The notes under the pieces were generated by a model. It saw only the letters and a list, made by a program, of their open reading frames with translations. It had not been told where the DNA came from and made no database searches. A stretch of 64,000 nucleotides of DNA from Apis mellifera (Eukaryota; Arthropoda; Insecta; Hymenoptera; Apidae), in NCBI RefSeq assembly GCF_003254395.2, contig NC_037644.1:10086086-10150085 (forward strand), given 5' to 3'. Position 1 is the stretch's first letter; each line of letters begins with the position of its first letter. Positions 1 to 12,473 of the stretch are shown here, one piece after another. Position numbers and translations under genes: made by a program.

Positions 1-525
1 TCTCTTTAATTTTAATCAAAATCATTTGCCGCTAATGCAAAATGCATCGTCCTCACCATCGCCATCGCGTTACACGTGGGATCATCACGATTGCATCGGG
101 AGGCTTCTCCTGCGACCCGGGCATCGGTAATGTAACGACTGTCATTAAGCGACGTTCGCTTAATTCAATTATTATCATACCGCGTTTTTCCACGCCTCTT
201 CTCCTCCTTCGCTCTCCCTCTCTCTCTCTCTCTCTCCTCGCTGCTTTTTTCATCCCGTGGCCTGCCGCAATCGCGATTAGAGTCGCGGCCTGACTAATGC
301 GCCACGAGAATTATTCTATTAGAGCGGAGGCGCATTAGGAGGGACGCCGGAGGACTTTTCTAGGCGACTAATAGGATGCCCATTAGCCACGGCCGGCCGT
401 AAACAAGCCTACGAGGAGGCAGGGAGACGATAATGTTCGCGAGGGTGTTACGCGGTACCAAGGTTAATTCGCGTTTCGCCCGACTTGCAAAGTGTGACCA
501 AAGTGTGTTTATTAGCCCTTTCGTT
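1..525. other. GC-rich CpG-dense non-coding island
   Basis: From about 40 the sequence is much richer in GC and CpG than the AT-rich DNA that follows. The short open frames on both strands end in low-complexity Ser/Leu or Arg/Glu runs and show no family motif, so I do not call a gene. It contains a (CT)n microsatellite at about 216-237. Many TAAT/ATTA motifs sit in the GC-rich DNA (for example 290-400), a pattern often seen in conserved regulatory DNA of insects. Regulatory function is inference only. Confidence 0.4.
216..237. repeat. (CT)n microsatellite
   Basis: About ten consecutive CT dinucleotides are visible inside a pyrimidine-rich stretch at 190-240. Confidence 0.9.
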
Positions 526-556
526 GATTAGATTAGGCTAGGTTAGGTTAGGTTGG
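526..556 (+). repeat. Interstitial telomeric-type (TTAGG)n repeat
   Basis: Six consecutive pentamers are present: GATTA, GATTA, GGCTA, GGTTA, GGTTA, GGTTG. The central three are exact TTAGG-register units and the flanking ones each differ by one or two bases. TTAGG is the ancestral arthropod telomere unit and is used by honey bees. The run is far too short and degenerate to be a chromosome end, so it is an interstitial remnant or a chance seed. It supports assignment to an insect with TTAGG telomeres. Confidence 0.7.
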
Positions 557-1620
557 CGTGGAGGGCGTGTCCTTGTTATGGGTTGGTCCTGGGCTCGGTT
601 GACAACCCACGGTGCCATCATTTCGACGACCTCGTCATTCTTTATTTCCGTGATGGTGAGTTTTAGAATTTGTTTTTCCTTAAGATAAGTTGTGACGTGA
701 TCAATGATTAACGATTTACGTTTTGGTATGAGAAAGAAATTAAAAATTTTGTAGATCGTGTATAGCTTTCCTCTCCATTCGTATCTATACGTTTTGTAAA
801 TTATTTTCTCTCTCGCGAGGAACAAGCAAACTATAATGTAACTTTATTTAAAAAAATTTTCGTGTTGTAACACTTAATTAATCTTATACGATTATTTTGT
901 AATACGAATCGACAGTGAAGAACGAGTATCGATAAGGTACTCTCGTAAAATTTTACCCTTTTCTAATGCAATTTTTATCATTAATAATTTCTAAAATCAT
1001 AAATTTAAAATTTAAAGGAACAGGAATGGTTTATGCATGTTCCGTCCACGCATTCATTCGAAACCGATACACTGAAAAATAATAGCCAATTTCGTTACAC
1101 CCACAAGTCGATGCAAAGAATCTTTATTGGTATTTGCTAACTCGGCGTAATTAATGTTGGCGCTCGATTCGATTCCAAGCACGGCTACGAACCGCCAATT
1201 ATTAAATAACTATAATGAACGACCGTATAAATTGTACTCGTTAAGAACGAGCGAGCGAGCGAGCAGGGAAAAGAGTGCGCGTGCAACAATAATCCGCTCT
1301 AACTAATCCGCTTCGATCGACTTTGACATTAGCGCGCTATAACGAGTGCCTGTAGGCTAATGGTAACCTTTGCTCTATACCGGTGTCGCGTTTTTCAGGA
1401 AATGTCGCTCCGTTGACACGGATACCTGGATATTTTTGCGGAACCTTTTCCCTCAAAGAGAAAAAAATTCACTCCATTCGAGCTTTTATAATAAACAACG
1501 TCATGTATAAACGGTGATTAATATTGATTAGGATTGAAAGCGATGAGTAGACAATTTTTATAACACGAACAATTATTGGCCTTATGTGTCTCGATGAAAA
1601 ACGTATTAAAATTAGGCAAA
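557..1620. other. Non-coding DNA, no gene seen
   Basis: Mostly AT-rich, with a moderately GC-richer patch at 1140-1430 that includes a short GAGC tetranucleotide run at about 1249-1264. A TGGTGAGT-like donor motif at about 655 has no convincing exon upstream. The stretch around 1435-1460 weakly resembles the centre of the tandem repeat that starts at 1621 and may be a decayed earlier copy. Confidence 0.5.
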
Positions 1621-1816
1621 CTTTGAATCGCTATAATTCCGAAGATAATGATTTTTAATCAACAGATCGAAGATTATTGAAAATGCGGAACCTTCCCCTT
1701 TAAAACCCTTTTTAATTTATTCCGATACGAGTTCCGGTTCATGAAATATAATCATTTAAAGAAAAGGATGATTTTTAATCGTATATCTTAAATCTGACTA
1801 AACCGTATTATGAAAA
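1621..1816 (+). repeat. ~196-bp dispersed repeat, copy A1
   Basis: The unit begins CTTTGAATCGCTATAATTCC and is followed 196 bp later by a clearly homologous second copy at 1817. Shared landmarks in order are CTTTGAAnCGCTATAATTCC, GAAGATAAT, GAACCTTCCnCTTTAAAA, CCGATACGA, the AGATAT-like segment and TTTAATCGTAT. The same landmarks recur at 42845-43200, so this is a dispersed family and not just a local duplication. It has no open frame or terminal inverted repeats that I can see. Confidence 0.85.
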
Positions 1817-2012
1817 CTTTGAACCGCTATAATTCCGAAGATAATAACTTTTAAACAACGAGTAAAAAATCATTAGAAATACGAAACCTTCCTCTTTAAA
1901 ATGCTTTTTTATTTATCGCGATACGATTTCTGGTTCCCGAGATATCGTCGTGTAAAGGAAAGGGTTTTAATCGTTTACTATTTCCATCCTTATCGCTTAC
2001 TCGGACCTCTCG
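1817..2012 (+). repeat. ~196-bp dispersed repeat, copy A2
   Basis: Second tandem copy of the unit that starts at 1621, beginning CTTTGAACCGCTATAATTCC. Similarity is clear to about 1975 and then fades. A 76-codon open frame at 1901-2131 starts inside this copy and is judged to be chance. The phrase CCCGAGATATCGTCGTGTAAA near 1937-1957 matches the equivalent place in the copies near 43 kb. Confidence 0.85.
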
Positions 2013-2157
2013 CTCGCACCTGCCTCACTGACCTATCCCAAATTACAGACAAACGGCAGACGCGATTCCTGGAAAAAGTAGTAGCTAAATTCTTAGAAGG
2101 ACGTAGTAAACAATTCCAGGAAGAAATGTAGGTCGCGGTCCTATTCATAATCCTTTA

Positions 2158-2225
2158 AGCGTCACGTATACTTTGAATCCTTATATCTCGGCGACCGATT
2201 GAGATATCGGGATAAAACAAAAAGG
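2158..2225 (+). repeat. Possible truncated relative of the ~196-bp repeat
   Basis: The segment CTTTGAATCCTTATATCTCGG (from about 2172) recalls the start of the repeat units at 1621 and 1817, followed by GAGATATCGGGATAAAA. The match is short, so this could be a third, diverged copy in the same array or a chance resemblance. Confidence 0.3.
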
Positions 2226-4009
2226 AATTTTAACGGTATGGCTTTCTCTGTTTCCTGTATATATTTAAATGACAAAATTTTTAATTCTTTTTTTTTATTT
2301 TTAACATGAAATTTTATTTGTGATCTTTTTTCGTGTGAATGTAATGATTTATTCTAGCGTTATGAAAAGCTATATAATTTAATATATGTTTTACATATGT
2401 TTACATAGTGATGAATAATTGGAATACCGTTTATGGAATTATCGTGTAGGAGATCTGACGATGAAATCTGTGAATTTTTCGTAATAAAATTATTGATATA
2501 TTTTAAAGGTGAGCAACATTCGACGATAAAGTAGTAGATAATAATTTCATCATAAAAAATCTGCAAAATTCACCATCGTAATATAATATCATAAATTTAC
2601 CGTCTCGTATATTGGAATCTTGTAAGAATTAATCGTTATCGTTAAATTTTATCACGGATATAAATTATTTTTAACTGATTAATCAAGATCATTGAAGTCT
2701 TTTGTAAAAAAAAAAAAAAGAAAAAAAAAAGAAAAAAACTCTATTGCTGATATCACAAACACTCGAAGTCAGTATCAATATTATAATTCACTGGTAACGT
2801 TTAATTAAAATTAAAATGAACAAAGATCATTGCATCGATGACTGCGTTGATCCATTCAGGAAAATCATTGCGGCTAATGCGTTTATTAATTATAACTACT
2901 ATATTCATCGTGATTCTATCTCGTCGATAATAATAATATAAATCTCTCCTGGCTAAAATATAGTTTCCAATCTCGTTTAAATTTACGCAACCGTTTAAAT
3001 GTCAAAATCTATACAGTAAATTATCTCATATAATCATTTTCAATTCCACTACATTTCATTTACACATATTTAAACTATCTTTTTTTTTTCGTGTTATAAT
3101 CATGAAATATCATACATAATCAGTAAAATAATGGAAGAATAGAGCTCGTAGAATTCTCTATTTATCGTAGACTTCTTCGTTAATTATTGTTAGAATTTAT
3201 CTTTTTTTTTCTAGTAAAGTAAAATACACCATGATAGTAAAATTTTTCTTCTTTTATTAAGTAATTTCAATTATTTAATGATATGTAAAAACGTTAAATT
3301 TATGGTGCACCATGATTTAACGTACAAGAACTTTCTACGATTAAGATATCTCATTGAAGATGATCGAGATAAAGATCTTAAAATTCTTAATTAAATTATA
3401 GACATATTTTAAATTATGTATAATAATTATGATACGATATAACGATAAATAATAAAATTTAACGATTTCTTCTCGATAATCAATTTTATTATTCCCTTAG
3501 GCTTTTCCCTAGAATTTTCCTTTTTACATATTTTCTTTTCTCCATTCAATAGTATCTTTCTTGTTTCTCTTTGTTGTGTTATTATTATCATTTCTTGTAT
3601 CTCGTAGCCAGAGTACGATGCTACGATCATGATACTTTGAAATTATCGCTTATTAAAATTTTAATCTTGTTAATAAAATTTAAATAACACTAAATATTTC
3701 CTTGTTATTCCTATTAATATACATTTATTATAAAGTTATGTTAAGGCTGTTTGTAATTACAAGCCTAATTATCTCCCAGCGCAAACTTTAATAATTTTGC
3801 AGCTTCGAATAAAATATATCCATAGAATCTTTACAAAAAAGAAATAATTTATTATCAAGGATATTGTATCAAAGAGAAATATTAAATCATTGCACGTTTT
3901 TTTTTTTTTATAAATAAATTTTTACAAATAATATCTTTTTTAAATTCAGAATATCTGATTAAGTTTGACGCATACTCAAAACGAGCCCGCCTCGTGATAT
4001 ACATTTTTG
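2226..4009. other. AT-rich DNA, nothing seen
   Basis: Long AT-rich stretch with poly-A and poly-T runs (for example 2707-2737 and 3898-3910). No coding-like open frame, RNA gene or structured repeat was seen on either strand. Confidence 0.6.
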
Positions 4010-5160
4010 TTTGCTTCTTTTGCTTTTCTCGAAAACTAAATTTTACTCAAGGATAACTACTTGGATGAGGAGCAATAAAGGCCAATGGGAGGCCGCGAGG
4101 CATAATAAAAATGCTAATTCACAGCTTAACGCGCGTCATGTTTGTTTAACGAGAACGTTAAAAGTTTCAGGTTGCGCGAACGAACAAAATGGCCGGGGAA
4201 ACGTGTCACGGAAATGGCGGCTGGCCAAGAAGATCGACGCGGCGCCATCGACGAGAGCATTATCATCGATCGATCGCCATCGAAACTGACGTGAATCGAT
4301 AATACGTGTTATCAGGCAATTTGTATTCGATTCATAATAATCATTGCGAGTTGAATTTATGATACGATTTATTGTCATCTACAAGGTGGCATGAACAAAA
4401 AAATGTGATTCTTATATAACTCGTATTTGTTGCATATTATTTTTACAATTGATCGATTTGGGGGAAAAAAAATAATAGAAGATCGAGGAGTGGAATTTTC
4501 ATCATTATTTTTCTTTCGTTATAGACATATTTCTAAAATTAATTTCTCAGAATAAAACTGGAGAGAATAATTCGAATAACGAAATTGAAACTTGATACAT
4601 GCATACGTAACTCTTTTTTTCTTCCATCATTAAAAAAATATAAATATACTCCTTTTCCAATATGGAAGAATTCGTCGTTAACGAACATAATACAGGTTCT
4701 CCGCATCTAGCGCATTCCTCTTGTCACGTGCATCTTTCAACCATCTTTCATTAAAACTAACCGACGCGCTATCAATTATACCAGTTGACCGCCCGGGAAA
4801 AAGAAATCTGTTTCAACGATCGAAATTATCCACAAGTCGATCGACACTTACACGAGTGTCGTTTGCGTCACGCCTGTACCACGCCACCTAGTGATGCAAC
4901 CTAAAATGATCGATTGTCCAGGAAGATCGAGGGCTGGACATTTCGCTTCGCGAGAGATCCGTCTCACGGACCACCCGGTAGACGACCCGGGGCGTTCGTG
5001 CCTAATATCGGCGAGCTTCTTGGCCGATAGGGGATACACGCGTGTGTGCACGCGTGATTCTGCTCAACGTACGTGGACAATTAGCGGGTGTACGAACACG
5101 GGGAGAGCCACGCGGGGAGGAAACGAATTGGTTACACGGTTGTCTGGGTGGGAATAATGG
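4010..5160. other. Two CpG-rich islands in non-coding DNA
   Basis: GC- and CpG-dense patches lie at about 4070-4290 and 4830-5160, separated by AT-rich DNA. Overlapping short open frames occur on both strands of the second patch, which is what a stop-poor GC-rich segment gives by chance. None has a recognisable motif. Possible conserved regulatory DNA or an untranslated exon. Confidence 0.35.
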
Positions 5161-5668
5161 AGTCTTAAGCTTTGCTTGGAAGACGATCGAGATAACTAAT
5201 TGGATTACTCGCGCTCTCCCCTTCTCTCCCCCGATCTTAATATTGAAATTGTCGCGGTTGCGCATAATGAAATTGTCTCTTATTGAAAAATTAAAATATG
5301 AATATATTTTTTTTTAATATCTTTGTTCAATATACAATTCTTCATAATAATTTCAATATTTATTGTATTGAATATTTTTAGAGTTTATAAATTCTGTGGT
5401 TTCTCGCATGAAAATATCTCGTGCAACTTCTTTCCAAGTTTCGAACGAAATCTCTTTCGAAAAATTGGCAGGAGACCTTTGAAAATTTTTTTAATTAAAA
5501 TCACTATCGAACAAACTTCGCAAAAAGTTTTCTTCGAAACATGTAACTTTTTCTTTTTTTCCAAACTTCAACGGTTATCGATTTCTATCCATCGTTCTTT
5601 CTTTCTTTTCAAAACAGGGATATAATTTAACCTTTCTTCAAGCTTCGTTCGATTTTTGTTTCCTTTCT

Positions 5669-5699
<31 letters not shown>

Positions 5700-5740
5700 C
5701 TCTTTTTCCTTTCAAAACAAAGTCGTAACCTCGATTTAAG
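5161..5740. other. AT-rich DNA with a (CTT)n tract
   Basis: No gene seen. A 100-codon plus-strand frame at 5323-5625 is Phe/Ile-rich and typical of translated T-rich DNA. A (CTT)n microsatellite occupies about 5670-5694. Confidence 0.55.
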
Positions 5741-6110
5741 GGCTCATCGTCGCGTTAATAAAACGAGGCACGAGAAGCTTTAGGGTGACGCGAGAGAGGA
5801 GAGCCTATGAATCAGTCTCCTGACCGCATAGCCGCAGCGTTTCACGTGCGCGCGTGGTCAGGCAAGGCAGCAACTCCACACGTTCGGTTTCCTCCTCTGC
5901 ACGAGTCGTCGCATGCATGAAATCAGGGTGCGGCCACGTGTTGTCCCCTTCCCCCTTCCTCACCCCGTCGTCCCTGTCCTTCCTATTTCGCGTTTCTTCG
6001 CGTCTTTCCCTCCGCCTCCGTCCGCCCGACATTTTTCTCCAGGCTTCCTCCGCCCCCGTGTGTGTCCATTTGGCAAATTGATCTCGTAATTTAACCCGCA
6101 TCACGACTTC
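5741..6110. other. GC-rich island
   Basis: CpG-rich, with C-rich runs on the plus strand at 5940-6060. A 99-codon minus-strand frame at 5805-6104 is mostly Arg/Glu/Lys low complexity and is complementary to an equally open plus frame, so neither is called. Confidence 0.35.
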
Positions 6111-6715
6111 TGGCCAACGCGATGATTTAAATATTTAGATGTACTTGGATGGAACGAAAAGATAAAAATTGATTCATCATTCGTCGTAATATCGAAAGGA
6201 ACGAATTGTCGACGATTTATCCGACTTCTGTGTTTCTTTAATTTGTTTAACATATATATAATGTACAATAATAGAGAATTTACACAAGAAGGAACATATT
6301 CTTAAAAATACTTAAAAAAAAAATTGTCATCGAACGTATCGAATATCAATATAGAATTACATCGAGAGTCAATAAGGCGATATATTAAAGCGACAAACTC
6401 GCTTATTCTTCATCTTCATTTATGACAACGACTTACTTCTTCGCATAATAATTATTATTGATACGAAGGAATCGATCGTGTTACCGATACAAAATATAAT
6501 TATCTCTTTGACGAAAAAAAATTTTCGCCCGATAATCCGAAAAATGATTGAAAAATTCAACCGACTTTCTGAAAGTCTCATTAATCATTCTTATCGATCT
6601 TATGGCGATCGTGCGTGTTCCAACACGTGTCGGAGAAGGAAAGATGAAAATCGACGTGGAGGGGGAGGGGGAAAGAAGGAAAGGAAAGATTGATAAAGAG
6701 GTGAACGCGGAACGA
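6111..6715. other. AT-rich DNA, nothing seen
   Basis: No coding-like frame. A G-rich patch (AGGGGGAGGGGG) lies at about 6659-6672 near its right end. Confidence 0.55.
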
Positions 6716-7030
6716 TTTCGTAATTAACCGGCCGGCCACGGTGATTCGATTCGAAGGAGGCCCGGAATCGTTTCCAGGCCCCGGCACGCGTGAATCGTTA
6801 ACCCGATCGACGGCGTAATTAAGTGACGATTAACGAATTATCGGGAACCACAACCCCCTGCCCCTTCGCCGCCGCGGCCACGAAGATTAATGGTAACGCG
6901 GCGGGCAAAAGTTCGTTTAATTCGAAACGTGCACACGCGGTGCGTGCGCGCGCATCGGGCCCACGCTCTTCTCGGGGCCCGCCGAGTCACGTGCGCTCAA
7001 CGTCGTCAGATTTGATATCTGTGTTTGCCG
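6716..7030. other. CpG-dense GC-rich island
   Basis: One of the most CpG-dense segments of the window, with alternating GCGCG motifs at about 6935-6955. An open plus-strand frame (6823-7059) encodes an Ala/Ser/Arg-rich peptide without a known motif. I read it as non-coding, possibly a promoter or enhancer. Confidence 0.4.
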
Positions 7031-10000
7031 GATCTTTATTATATCACATGCACGATTGAAAGAATATTTATTTTCCATATCCATGTGGAAATTAAATGTG
7101 GCGATGCAATATGGATGTCGCTTATTTTTTTTTTTTGCTGAAGAATTTTTATAAATGATTAGATGGATCGTGATTTCAAGAAAATTAAAACGATAGTTTT
7201 AAGTAAGAAGAATTTTTATTTTTATTTTTTGAAGGATTTTTGCAAGAATTTGATGAATTTTTGCAATTACCTTTGGATTTTTTAATTTTGATTTTATAGG
7301 GATTTTGTCGTTAGAATTATTGCGATTTTTGTGCGATTCAGAAAGCGGTGACACGTCGGATTTTATCCGAGAAAGAATATTTTAAATTTTGTAATAATAA
7401 TAGCTTCGATAAATACGATCAAATTTTAGGATAAGAAGCTGGAATAATTTTGCTGGTAAGTAATTTGAAAGATAGCCGCGATTAAAGTGATGAAGCACCA
7501 ACATCGAAAAGATTTACGACACTGATCTTACATTAACTCACCGCGCAAACACATTTATTTCCAAATTAGCGACGTATCATATCCGAAACGAAGTGTACAC
7601 TTTCTCCAAACGTCCGCGTTTTCTTCAAAACAAATCGTTATGTTAATCGCCTCTCTGTTATATTTAGATCCAATCTGAATAACCGAACTTTCTATTCTCC
7701 GATTCCCTGAATAACCATTACTATTAATATTCTTGCTTAAAATATATAATTAAAAAAATTTATACGAAGATAATAAAATTGAAATTTCGATTTATGCTGT
7801 AAAAATACCTTGAGAATACTTTTAATAATGATCTGTTAAATATTATTTATGAATATTTGTGAATTTTATATTTTGTGTTTAAAATAAATGAAAAATCTAA
7901 ATATCGAAAGCATTAATATGTTAATAAAATCAATGTATAAAATTGTACAAAGCAACGTATAAAAGAATATATATCAAAGAATAAAAAATTTTTTTAGAAA
8001 GGAACGACTGTCTAAAAGGAAATGTCGAGTAAAATTGAATTTTTATATCGCAAGTTTTTTATATCAAAAAAAAAAACTATTTATCATAACAATTTTTTAT
8101 AGCAAAAGTATATCTGATTCGATATCCTTTTTTGATCGATAATATATTCTAAGTGACTTTTTTTTTTAAATATCAAAAATTACTTTTTGTCAATTTCGTA
8201 TTTTTTTTTTTATCAACCATTCTTTTTTTTTACGATTCATTTCAATTCACGCGAATTTGTAAAAAAAAAAGAAAAAAAAATTCTTTATTTCAACTCGATA
8301 AAATAAATTTATATTATGTTATAACGAAACATTCTTGCAGAATGAATTTTTCTCTACTTTATCGTAAATTATACGGAATATCCGAATATTTTTAGAAATA
8401 ACTGTATTTACACACTGAGAAATTTCGAAACAAGTATTCATCCTCTCCAACATAGCTCAGATTATTTATTACGCATACAATGTTATGTTATTAGAATCTA
8501 CATTTCTATAATGTTCCCGTCGAATTTTTCTAATTAGCAAACGTCTCGAAAATATATTCCTCGTGGAAGGAGGCTTGGCGAGAAATAAATAGGCCGCCAT
8601 TCACAAAAGTCACGAAATTTTACGTTATGTCATCGAAGAAACCAGTTCGTTCCATGCATATGTATGCTTGATAGAGGCGCCCACATGCTTTCCCTGTGAT
8701 CTCGTGTTGTTGGTGCTGGTGCGTGCAAATCGCGGTTTCGCTTGAAATTTATTACGAATTGAACGATTAGGATTTTTGCGTCCAAAGAGACTTTTCGATA
8801 TTTTTCTAATAAAGATGTTTCGTTGCAATGCTTATTAAAAAAAAAAGAAAAAAAATCCATAAAAATTCGAAAATATTGGATTAAATTGGATCGAGTTCTC
8901 TGCGACACATAAATATTTGAGAAATCGAATATTTCGATTAAACAATCGTTATGAAACTATCGAATTTTTGAATTCTCTTGTACTTTTAACATTTGAATAT
9001 AAGAATGTGAAGATAAGAAAGGGTTTCTAAGAAATTGGAGTATTCATATATTATTTCATATTTTTGTCATTCAGAATTTCCTTAATTGCTTCACGTAATA
9101 TTTTACTGCGTCATTTTGCTGTCTTTAAGCTCAATAACCGAAGAGCAATTAAATTGCACAAGAGGCAATTACTCATGGTACCTTCCTTGCGTTGAAATTT
9201 AATATTTTGTTATTCAACCTGAATGGTATTATTAAATTATTGTTGGCAGCTATCGGTTGTTTATCACGTTGTAAAGCAATAGATGCACAGCGTGCAGCAA
9301 TCTTGTTCCATCTTCAATTTTATGAAGGATTTTTTTCAAGAGTATGCTTGCACGTTTTCAAGAAATTAGAAATCGTGATAACGTGAGGCAATCCGTTGTA
9401 AAATGAAATATTTTGAAATATTAATTGATGGTAATAAAGTGTTTTCACGATGAGATTATTCAATAAGTTGTTTTCATAAAATTAGAGAAACCGATCTTTG
9501 TAAAGAAAATTTTTTAAAACATTTTAATAATATCTTGAAAATTTTAATTTTTTGATTATTTCACTTGTCGAAATTATCTTGATATCAATATTTTATTGAT
9601 CGCAACGGATTTTAATCATTGATACGCTATTCTTTAATATTTAATATCATATATTTTATACATTACATACTCGTTTTTAATATTAAATTGTATCAATTGT
9701 AATGTTATGTATTCTCCACTCGTTGAAACTATTATAATTATCGATAATTTATTAATTTTAATATCGTATATTCCATTTGATATATTATTGTATGGCTCGA
9801 ATATTTTGATTAATTTTAATAATATCTATTTATTTATTTATTCATTGAACAATATAATTTGTTCAATATAATATCACTTCCCTTATTGAATTATTATCGA
9901 AATTATTTTATTAAGAATATTTTTTCTTTTTTTTTAAAGAAATATTTCAAAGAATTAAATGTTCTTGATAAAATATGAAATATTCTATGCGTATAAAATA

Positions 10001-10033
10001 TGAAGTATCCATTTTATTAATACCAGTATATAT

Positions 10034-10054
10034 AAAGCACGGATCCAGTGCTTT
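10034..10054 (+). other. Short perfect hairpin after a TATA-like motif
   Basis: AAAGCAC, a 7-base loop (GGATCCA), then GTGCTTT, followed by further T residues. A TATATAAA motif immediately precedes it. No A/B box or known small RNA was recognised, so function is unknown and chance is quite possible in AT-rich DNA. Confidence 0.3.
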
Positions 10055-12389
10055 TTCAACGTATATGATTACGCATACGTTGTTTCACAATATTGCAACG
10101 CCTAACCTTTTATCTCGGTAAATAAATTACAGATTTGTGGTCATTTGTACATTCTTGCCTGGATTTCAAGTATCATTATTATTATTGGCCTGTAGAAATA
10201 GGAGTTCTTTAACCCGGTATAATGACTGAAATATTTAATAAATAAGGACTGGAAGAATTCTGCGTGATTTACCCACGATATGTAAATAGATACGTGTAAT
10301 TGCATGTACACGATAGAATACAACCGTCTTAAAAAACGCACTTGATCAAAGAGATTTCCAAAAAGAATTTTTAGAAAAAAAATAGAATTCTTAGAATCGA
10401 AATATAATATATTTTATTGCAATTCTTCTGGTAAAAATTATGGAATAATTTTAGAATATTATTCCAATATCTTCCAAATACTTTTTTCTTTTCAAAAAAT
10501 GATGATTTTGAGAAAATAATGAATTTTCGGATTCGATTTCTTCTTTTCCTTTGAAGAAATGAGACCATCCATCATTTTATTCTATAAACAATCTTATATC
10601 GATTGAAATTTAAAATAAATCGAGATTTCCATTGAAAAATTTTCCATAAAATGATCCACGTCGTATTCAATTACAGGAGAAAAATGATCGCAAAATATTT
10701 TTCATAGGATCGACATTAGTAAGCGACGATCGAGCACACGGGCAAGGTGATGATTCATGGAAACGCAGCGAATAAATTAATGAGCCATCGAGATGCGATC
10801 GTTAGTAAAATACGCGTTTTCCGTAGTCGCGATGAATGTGAACAGTCTCGAGGCTCATTCGTGAATTAATCTCGCAGTCTATAAATGTTTACTGTAGACT
10901 GAGAAATATAAGCGTGAGTTAAGCGATATTTATTAGACGCTTTATCACGGGGATAAGTTTTCTTTTTCTAATCGAAATTACGTGTGGAATATAGGATACG
11001 TGTGGGTACAATTTGTTCTCGAAACAATTGTAGATATGATTCCTTTCTCTCGAATTGAATTAAATTATGTAGAAATCGATTATTTAAAATTCAAACATTT
11101 TTAGGGATAAGTTTCGAGAAAGATATCGAATGTTTCTTTTAAATGGAATTAATATTTAAATTTATAGGTTGTAGAAAAGAGATTTATATTATTGGAGAAA
11201 TATTAGATAAATTCCATTTCCCTATTTCCATTTCTCTGAATTACTTTTATTTATTAAAGCACTATTTAATTATGCAAAATAGAAAAATGTTTCAATAATC
11301 TAAGTTGCAAAAACTTTGATGATCTCGTTCTCATTTAAGAAATTTTATATCTACGTAATTAATTTTTAAATATCGTCTACTTTAATGAAGGAAAATCTTA
11401 TTAATATCTGCGGTAGTTTTAAGAAAAAATATATAAGTCTCGATTAACGAAGAAGGGATAAAATTTGAAAGAAAAATAAACGATTGCACGGTTTACATGT
11501 TCGATTAATAATTTTCAGCCGATGAAATTAATTTCAATGGCATGAGGGTTTGAGAAACATTATCATTCCCCGGAACATTTTATTCCTCAGACTCGTTTTA
11601 CGATCGGCGTATTACTCTTGTAATTAATTCCGCCAGTTTTTTAATTAATGACCGTGTAAAAATCGTGATATCAATTTCTAATTTAATTATAGATACATCG
11701 ACTATAAAATCGATCGAATAACAGGATAACCGGAATGTTAATGTTAACGAATTTCAATAATGAAAATTACAGGCGTATCATCGGAAAGATTGAATTCAAT
11801 AAACCAAAGAATTCTTGGGATAATTATTGCTCGATCAAATTTTTCTTTATGTAATGAAATTCTCCTTTATCAAAGCAAGGAGTTGTTCTTAATTTATAAA
11901 AATTTTATATCCTTATGTTTATACTTAAAATTTTAACATCATTCAATTATTGATTACAATAACTCTTCGTTCAATGAAGTTGAAGAATTTTAAAATCTAA
12001 CGCAATAATAGTAGATCTAAATTAAAATGTATTAGTGAGACGATATTCAATCTTACAAGTGAAAGGATATAGGCTATTGAGACTATCAAAAATGTAATAT
12101 AATCATGAAATACAAAATACTGTATATTTTATTAATTATGAGAAAATTCATCGATACACTTTTGAATCTATCTATAATTTAAAGCTACAGAATTACACGT
12201 TCACAAGAATTTTAATTCAATAATGTCAATTTTCTTCTCGATCGTTTCTTACATTTTTCACAATTTCAAAAACGATCTACATCAAAAATTCTATTCTCGA
12301 TTCTATCTTCTTTCGTCATTCTTAAAAAAAAATATATATATATATATAAAAATATAGAAATAATATGTCGAACTTATCTCGAAGAAAAG

Positions 12390-12450
12390 GAGAAGAAAAG
12401 AAAAGAAAAGAAAAGAAGAGGAAGAAGAAAAAAAGAAAAAGCACACAATT
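12390..12450 (+). repeat. (AAAAG)n and purine-rich tract
   Basis: About five AAAAG units at 12390-12417 continue into a purine-only stretch to about 12440. It marks the left border of the GC-rich segment that begins at about 12475. Confidence 0.85.
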
Positions 12451-12473
12451 GAAAAAAAACCCATTCGTAGGTC

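Larger units (their letters stand above)
7031..12473. other. Long AT-rich plain, no gene seen
   Basis: About 5.4 kb with very low GC, many homopolymer A/T runs and only short chance open frames on either strand. Slightly GC-richer patches lie at 8580-8720 and 10690-10900 with no visible coding. A TATATAAA followed by a perfect 7-bp hairpin occurs near 10027-10054. An (AAAAG)n run lies at about 12390-12417. Confidence 0.6.
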
